Assembly: GCA_036346205.1 (NCBI GenBank)
Contig: JARFJB010000390.1
Coordinates: 1,737,501 to 1,801,500, forward strand
Direction: 5' to 3'
From: Vesta saturnalis
Lineage: Eukaryota > Arthropoda > Insecta > Coleoptera > Lampyridae
DNA length: 64,000 nucleotides
Shown here: positions 58,371 through 64,000 of the stretch, piece by piece
Numbering within the stretch: position 1 is the first letter of the stretch
Layout: every line of letters starts with the position of its first letter
Position numbers and translations under genes: made by a program
The notes under the pieces: generated by a model
Seen by the model: the letters and a program-made list of their open reading frames with translations, nothing else
What the model was told of the DNA's origin: nothing
Database searches by the model: none

Positions 58371-58760
58371 GAAAAAAAACACATCAACCGATATTTGAAC
58401 ACGAATTCAAATCGAAACAGTTTTACTATAATCGACAATTTTATCGGTTACCTAAATTTTAAATTTAGTTATAGGTTAAAACAATTGTTTCTGAGGTCTC
58501 AACTCTTTATTGATCGCGTTTCAAAAATCCGATACTATAAACGTAACTTGTAACTTACATGTTAACACCAACACTATTAACACTTTGACTTGTTAGTCAT
58601 AAAAATTTCAAAACGCAAGAGCACAAAAGTAAGAGTAAGAGAGCGAGAAATCAGGAGCAATTCCTTTTATACATATCTCTTAGCTACCAAAACCTCAACT
58701 TTGTCTGTACCATACACACAAAAGATCCAAGCATCTGATTGGTCTAAACAAAATTGTTAA
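58371..58760 (-). promoter_or_regulatory. Pol II promoter-like patch, possible LTR
   Basis: On the minus strand there is ACCAATCAGATG (about 58744-58733), then TATAAAAGG (58672-58664) about 65 bp downstream, a pyrimidine-rich CTCGCTCTCTTACTC start region, and AATAAAG at about 58517-58511. CCAAT, TATA and a polyadenylation signal within about 230 bp is the arrangement of a retroviral-type LTR. No TG/CA ends, second copy or primer site was found, so an ordinary promoter or chance are alternatives. Confidence 0.3.
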
Positions 58761-59898
58761 CTTAACTAAGATACAAATTATGCTATAACTTTTTTAAAAT
58801 AAGTCAGATTTACTTTTTGAAAACCGATTCGGAATCAGGGCAAAATTCCGCATAAAAAATACCTCAGAAGCCCTGTTTTGGTTCGAAGCTTTTCAATTTA
58901 ACAATTTATAATCTAATTTTACATATATCTAAGAAATTCTATATTTTACACCTAAACTAATTACATATTCGTAATCTACATGAAAAACTGTATCAGAATA
59001 CATTTATTTCATACCATATAACTTAATTTTAACAGAAATTCCGTTTTCATATTATAATTTTAGGTAGTTAACCCCACTTTTCTAATTTTATGTTCATATA
59101 ACTTGTACATTGTAAATTTCTTTATGATAACGAGGGAAACCTTCTATTAATTGATTTTATAATTTATTTGAAGCTTAAATTATCCTAACAAAACTATAAA
59201 TTTGCAAAATTCTTAAAATTAATACTTAACCTAATTTATTACAATTTTACTCATAACTTGCGTTTACAACGACCAAATCACCTGAAATGTTACTTTATGA
59301 AGTTTTTATAACTGTCTTTAACATTAACACTGTTTACTTTCACTCTATATTTTAAAACTTTGTCCATTCAAAAATCCATATTGTTTAACACATTTCTGTA
59401 AATTTTATACACAAAATGTAATTTTATATGTACACTCTGTCTGTGAATTATAACTATAAAGTGTTCGTATCATAACCCTTTCTTAAAGTTTATATAGTTC
59501 TTGCATTGTAACTAAATCTATACATGTTCCACATATTATTATTAATCTACTTCATATGAATAATATCTGTAAGGTTTCTATATTGCTTAAATAATTTGAA
59601 TAAACTGTAAAATTTACTGAAATATGTTTTACGAAACAAACCGTACTAACAAATATCAATCGTTCTGTCCTTCCTCATATGCTACTGGTATAGCTCATTG
59701 CTTTTTATGAATAAACAAACTTGTGCAAATTCCACAAAGCCTGTTTCGTTAAATTAAAACCATATTCTCTCACTCGTCTATTAATTTACTTATAAGAACG
59801 CAGTGTAAACATTCCCAATCTATTTAAATTTCCCCACTATAAAGAATATAAGCTTGTTAACTCTTGCCCCTATATTAATCTTATTCCTAACAATCTCT

Positions 59899-59899
<1 letters not shown>
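58761..59899. other. Non-coding AT-rich DNA
   Basis: Long runs without open frames and no recognisable motifs. Confidence 0.4.

Positions 59900-59966
<67 letters not shown>
59900..59966. repeat. (TA)n microsatellite
   Basis: About 67 bp of TA. Confidence 0.95.
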
Positions 59967-59968
<2 letters not shown>

Positions 59969-61689
59969 CACTTATTGTGCACTCCACCAAAAGGTACATA
60001 TCAGCATAAACTTCGCGCTAATTCGCCGTTTAAATTTTTTGATAAATAATCATCGAGTTTTTCTCATAAGCTTAATACATTCGATTCGTGACTGAAAACC
60101 GAGCCTAATGTCTTGTAATCGGATTAAAATTCTGAATGCACGACGCCATTAACAGAAGTTTCAAACGAGGTTAGATCTCATGCCTAGGGACATGATAGCA
60201 TTCTACAGTATTAGGATGCTCTGTCCAGAGTTTTTTTTTGACACACGAATATCCATGAACATCAACTCTTCTTTTTTACAATTTTTACAAGCCCAATGTA
60301 CCGGTACAGCCGAGTACTTCAAGGCCTTTCCGAAATTGTCTATTTTACACGGCTTATAGGAAGATAAAGGAGTAGTAATGGGTAGATTGGCTATCCGCAC
60401 GATTTTATTACTTAAGTTAAATCATTTAGCTATTCTCTAAAGGAACCCCAATATTAACAAGTGAAGGAAAACGTTCCTTTAAGTTTTTGAGGACAAAAGT
60501 AGTGCTTTGTTAACGTACATACATATTTCATAGACTTAACCGAATTACAGTATTTGATAATGATGTATGCGTTAAGCATCCTTAACAGTACTTGATTATG
60601 TGGTACTACGTTTTCAGTGCCACCGCATTCTGTAAGTTGGTAACCGTAGTGTGTAATGCGCATTTGGCTTACAAATAATTAATGTTAAAATGCATTTCTT
60701 AGTTTTCGTACAGGGTCATATGCTCAGTTAGAATTAAATATGTCACATGACTTGAATTCTTTTTCTAAGTCCAGGATTCCACTGGTCATGATTTCTATAG
60801 TGATTGTATTCAGAAGCCAGAGCAGTATCTGAACATGTAGATGGTCATTTTTTGCTATTCTACCGTATAAATCATCATAATAACACTTTCCTGTAGATGT
60901 TGTATTTGTCTACTATTCTATCGTGTTCTTGACTTTCAAACGTAACACCCTTGCAACCCAATCATGACGATCATCCGACTTTAAACAAGGAAGTATATTT
61001 TTGTGCTATCCTCCCATGTAGGGATACATGTGAATGTGGTAAAGAGATCAGGGTGACCAAAGTGAGTGCTTTACCTGCAGAATAAGAAGGCAATACAGTA
61101 AGTTAACCAAATTTGTTAGGGTGATCATCTTTAGATGTATAGTTTTTTGAGCGAAATTGTGTTATACGCATTAAAACTTTATTTTTAAATAAGGTCCTGA
61201 TATTTTGAGAACTGATTTTGAAAGGATTTTTTATTACAAATTCAAAAATGTATCGACCTTGATGGTCTGATCATGATGAAAAATTATAATTTTTACAGAA
61301 ATTAAAAAACTTTACGCACTGTTCTGATGAAAGGTAATTGTTTTACTTTTATAAAGAAAAACTGAGATATGAATATTAATAAATCATTCTGTATGTTTTA
61401 GTTACTTTTAAGCCTAAGAAACATCTAGTAAAAGTAAAACTATGAGTTTAGAATAAAGAGTAATCATTGTGCGGGATATGTTTTTTGGCTAACCGTAAGT
61501 TGGTGTACCTGCCGCCTGGCTTTGTTTTGTTGTGCGACTTTCAGTGTTGTTGGTGTCACATCATAAAGTAGTCTTTCTAGGTTATGTTTGTTTGTGTTGT
61601 TAAACCAATGAGTTAATTTGAAGTTGTATTAAATTATTAAGTTGGTGTAGTGCTGTTTATAAAATAAGTGATATTTATCTTATTAAAAA
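59967..61689. other. Non-coding DNA
   Basis: Nothing recognised. Minus-strand frames 60203-60400 and 60454-60663 have mixed composition but no family likeness. The 200 bp before 61690 may be the 5' leader of the following pseudogene. Confidence 0.4.
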
Positions 61690-63630
61690 CGGATAGGATA
61701 AAGACAAGAAATGTGACAGAATGTCCTATATTTGGTTTCCCTGAGGTCTTGACACAAACATCTCTTCCAACGCACAAAGAGGTAATGCAATGTTATTTGT
61801 TTGAAAGAAATGAAATGAAGCAAGCTAATAGTAAAGAACCAACAGTTGGTGACATTTCTGAAAGATGAGCTGCTAAATTGAAAAAAATATGGGGAAAAGC
61901 TTCGCTTCCAATGGTTGCGCATTAGAAAATTGTCCAGCTAATACGGGCTTGTCATGAAAAATATAGATGTATTATGAAGCCATTCAAGGATCGTAAAATA
62001 TCCTAAATTATCAAGAAAGAGCAAAAAGGTGTCAAGATCGTTCTTTAAACTTATTTGATATTTGCAGCTGTAAATGTACTGACTTTGTTGTGAAAAAAAT
62101 GCTAAAGTCTCACAGGCAGAGAGGGATTTTCTTATTGATCGAAGGAGAGAAAGACAAATGTTCATTGGCTCAGTCCATGTTGTTGCAATGAAAAAAATAG
62201 TTAAGAGGGAAGAACGTGCAATGAAAGAAAAAATGCGCTTAACCCGTAATGTTTCATGTAAAACGCCAACTGGCAGCAAATCATTTACTCATGCATGCGT
62301 ATTAATTGAAGTCAACTGTAATGAACAAGAAACAGACTTAAATAAGCAAGGACAAAGCCAATTAAATTGTACTGAACCACAACCTGGATGTTCATATTCT
62401 GATCCCAACAACAATGACACAACTGTTTCTGCTAAAATATTACCCTGGTAGATGAGAATAAAGCTTCCGTTCTTAGCCCTTGCATGTAACAGAACAAGTG
62501 TGTCAGACCGATCTGCTGCTATGATCGCTTCAGCGGTTTTACAAGATGTTGGAGTCATCAATAATGCCGCTGCCACGTTAGTAGTCGACCGATCTAAAGT
62601 TCGGAGAGAAAAAATGTTGAATTAGATCCTGTTCTTGGTCTTTACTTTGATGGAAGGAAAGACAAAACCATCTCAGTAGATAAAAAGGGAGATGAGTTTT
62701 ATAAGAAAGTAATAAATGAGTCCCATTATTCTCTTATCGCTGAACCAAATAGAGTTTACATAGGACATGTAACTGTTTTATCAGGCTCAAAGGTGGAAGT
62801 AATTCGTCTTATAGAACTTGACCAGAAGAAATCCATGCAATGGTTAATATGTCAATTGCATGCAAATGAGTTACCATTACGTCACTTACTAACACATTTA
62901 GATGGAGAAACTACCGGACCAGAGGGGTTTTTAGGTCCTATCGGTAAGCAACTAAAAGAGTGTGAAAAGTTATTTATAGTAAATTTTGAACCTATAGATT
63001 CAATATTGCCAGTAGTTGATAATAAATCTAATCTAAGCACAGATCAAAAGTACCTCTTTGATATGTTGACAGCAGTTACAGGAGGTACCTGCCCTGCTGA
63101 CTTTGCAAATAAATATCCAAGACACATGTCCCATTCAAGGTGGCTCACAACTTTGCGTTTATATGACTCTACTGAAAGTCCTAGTGAAATTCTTAAAGTA
63201 CTGGGCACAAATCCAAAATGCACAAGTGGAGCTAAACATGTTATGAGTACTATTGAAAAAAGTCGTTACTTAAGTGACAATTTAAGAAAAATAGTAGACC
63301 CCGTAATTGCGCACCCAGAAACCATCATACTATGCATGTTAAGTGATGAAAAGAGAATCATCAGAGAGTTGGAATACCGCAGGGTTTTAAAAGCTCGAAC
63401 TCTCCAACTCAAGAACACTATACGTTCTTTTTCAATCCCACCATTGAAAGTCGTGGAGGCCAAGAACTATGAAGACCTTATTTACTGGAACTCAGTAAAT
63501 TTGACGGAGCCACAAATTTTGGCAAAATTTGACAATGAAGAGCTGCAGAATATTGTATCCAGTGGTTTTACTTAAAGTTTGCCTTGTTACACACAAGCTG
63601 TGGAACGTTGTGTGAAGCTTGTAACGCAAT
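61690..63630 (+). pseudogene. Expanded arthropod gene family of unknown function, near full-length pseudogene
   Basis: The order of segments is RIKTRNVTECPIFGFPEVLT, LPTHKEVMQCYLFERNEMKQ and PTVGDISER (61690-61868); after a stop, KLKKIWGKASLPMV and IRACHEKYR; FLIDRRRERQMFIGSVHV (about 62130); LACNRTSVSDRSAAMIASAV and VVDRSKVRREK (62480-62615); then LGLYFDGRKDKTISVDKKGD and the 260-codon open frame 62793-63575 with QLHANELPLRHLLTHLDGET, STDQKYLF, MSHSRWLTTLRLY and VIAHPETIILCML. After the stop at 63573 it continues SLPCYTQAVERCVKLVTQ. I recognise this as a family found in many copies in insect genomes, annotated only as uncharacterised. High copy number suggests a transposase-like origin, but no catalytic triad is established. 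Two internal deletions, including the stretch that normally holds a GCDGT motif, and several frame changes mark it as dead. Confidence 0.75.
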
Positions 63631-64000
63631 CTTGAGTAAAGCTAGTTCTTTTTATTTTTGTTACTTTATATTTGCCTCATAAAGTAAGAATTTTTTCGTA
63701 TTATAATTATTTTTTCTACATCATAACCAATTCCTCAAAAAGCTTTATAGAGAAATATGTAATATTACTCAAATATTACATTGTATCATGGTTTTGGGGC
63801 ACCTCAAAGATTCATTTTACAAACATGATTTTTTTTTACATGGCCTAAACATATCTTAAAAAATTTATAAATCAGTATTCCATTTAAATACTTTATTTAT
63901 CCGAAAATTGAGATTTTTTATGAAATTTTCAACTTTTAAGTGCACTGGGGCACCTCAAGTCATTTTTTGGTTTTATTGAAATTTAAGTGGTGGTTTCAGC
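63631..64000. other. 3' flank with a repeated 12-mer
   Basis: GGGGCACCTCAA occurs at 63796-63807 and 63947-63958 in otherwise AT-rich DNA, just after the pseudogene. It may belong to the 3' UTR or end of that element. The window ends before any further structure. Confidence 0.4.

Noticed and set aside
60612..60640. TTTTCAG and GTAAGT only 14 bases apart (ultra-short exon)
   Set aside because: Too short to judge and without any neighbouring exon.

Overview
This window looks like repeat-rich nuclear DNA of an arthropod, most likely an insect with a large genome. It is very AT-rich, has no bacterial gene layout, and carries a dozen long (TA)n tracts and a dense layer of nested, decayed transposable elements. 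The families are typical of insect genomes: several mariner-like (MLE) transposases, piggyBac, Crypton, Helitron, Penelope-like elements (PLE), LINEs, a Ty3/Gypsy integrase and foldback MITEs. All assignments come from motif recognition by eye; no database search was possible.

Layout. 0-9.4 kb: non-coding DNA, a weak first-exon candidate (3004-3091), a broken LINE RT (3857-4040) and a three-copy inverted/tandem repeat (4033-7860). 9.4-13.5 kb: a MITE with GTCGCG-rich inverted ends and a 46-bp minisatellite with three-unit higher-order structure, between (TA)n tracts. 13.5-21.6 kb: mariner territory, with three broken MLEs, a 0.93-kb foldback, a PLE tail, and one intact MLE transposase ORF (19777-20844, minus) at the exact centre of a 2.6-kb palindrome. 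21.6-28 kb: a (CACACG)n tract, a LINE 3' end and a full-length-like piggyBac pseudogene. 28-36.3 kb: another MLE between the arms of an older inverted repeat, a Crypton recombinase remnant, and head-to-head PLE copies, one receiving a PLE fragment with a 12-bp target duplication. 36.3-44 kb: mostly quiet, with a duplicated tRNA-like gene and one possible exon of a GABA-receptor-like Cys-loop channel (plus strand near 41.4 kb). 44-56 kb: Gypsy integrase between direct repeats, LINE fragments, PLE copy B, and several hammerhead-ribozyme-like motifs. 56-64 kb: Helitron helicase with a possible 3' terminus, a promoter/LTR-like patch, and a nearly full-length pseudogene of an expanded arthropod family of unknown function.

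No complete host gene is visible. If the 41.4-kb exon (and less certainly the 3.0-kb exon) is real, much of the window would be introns of a large plus-strand gene. The one open transposase frame is the only plausible intact protein-coding gene. The least explained structures are the palindromes with mariners at their centres, the hammerhead-like motifs at PLE and orphan repeat ends, the Met-like tRNA bodies carrying an AGC anticodon, and the three-unit minisatellite.
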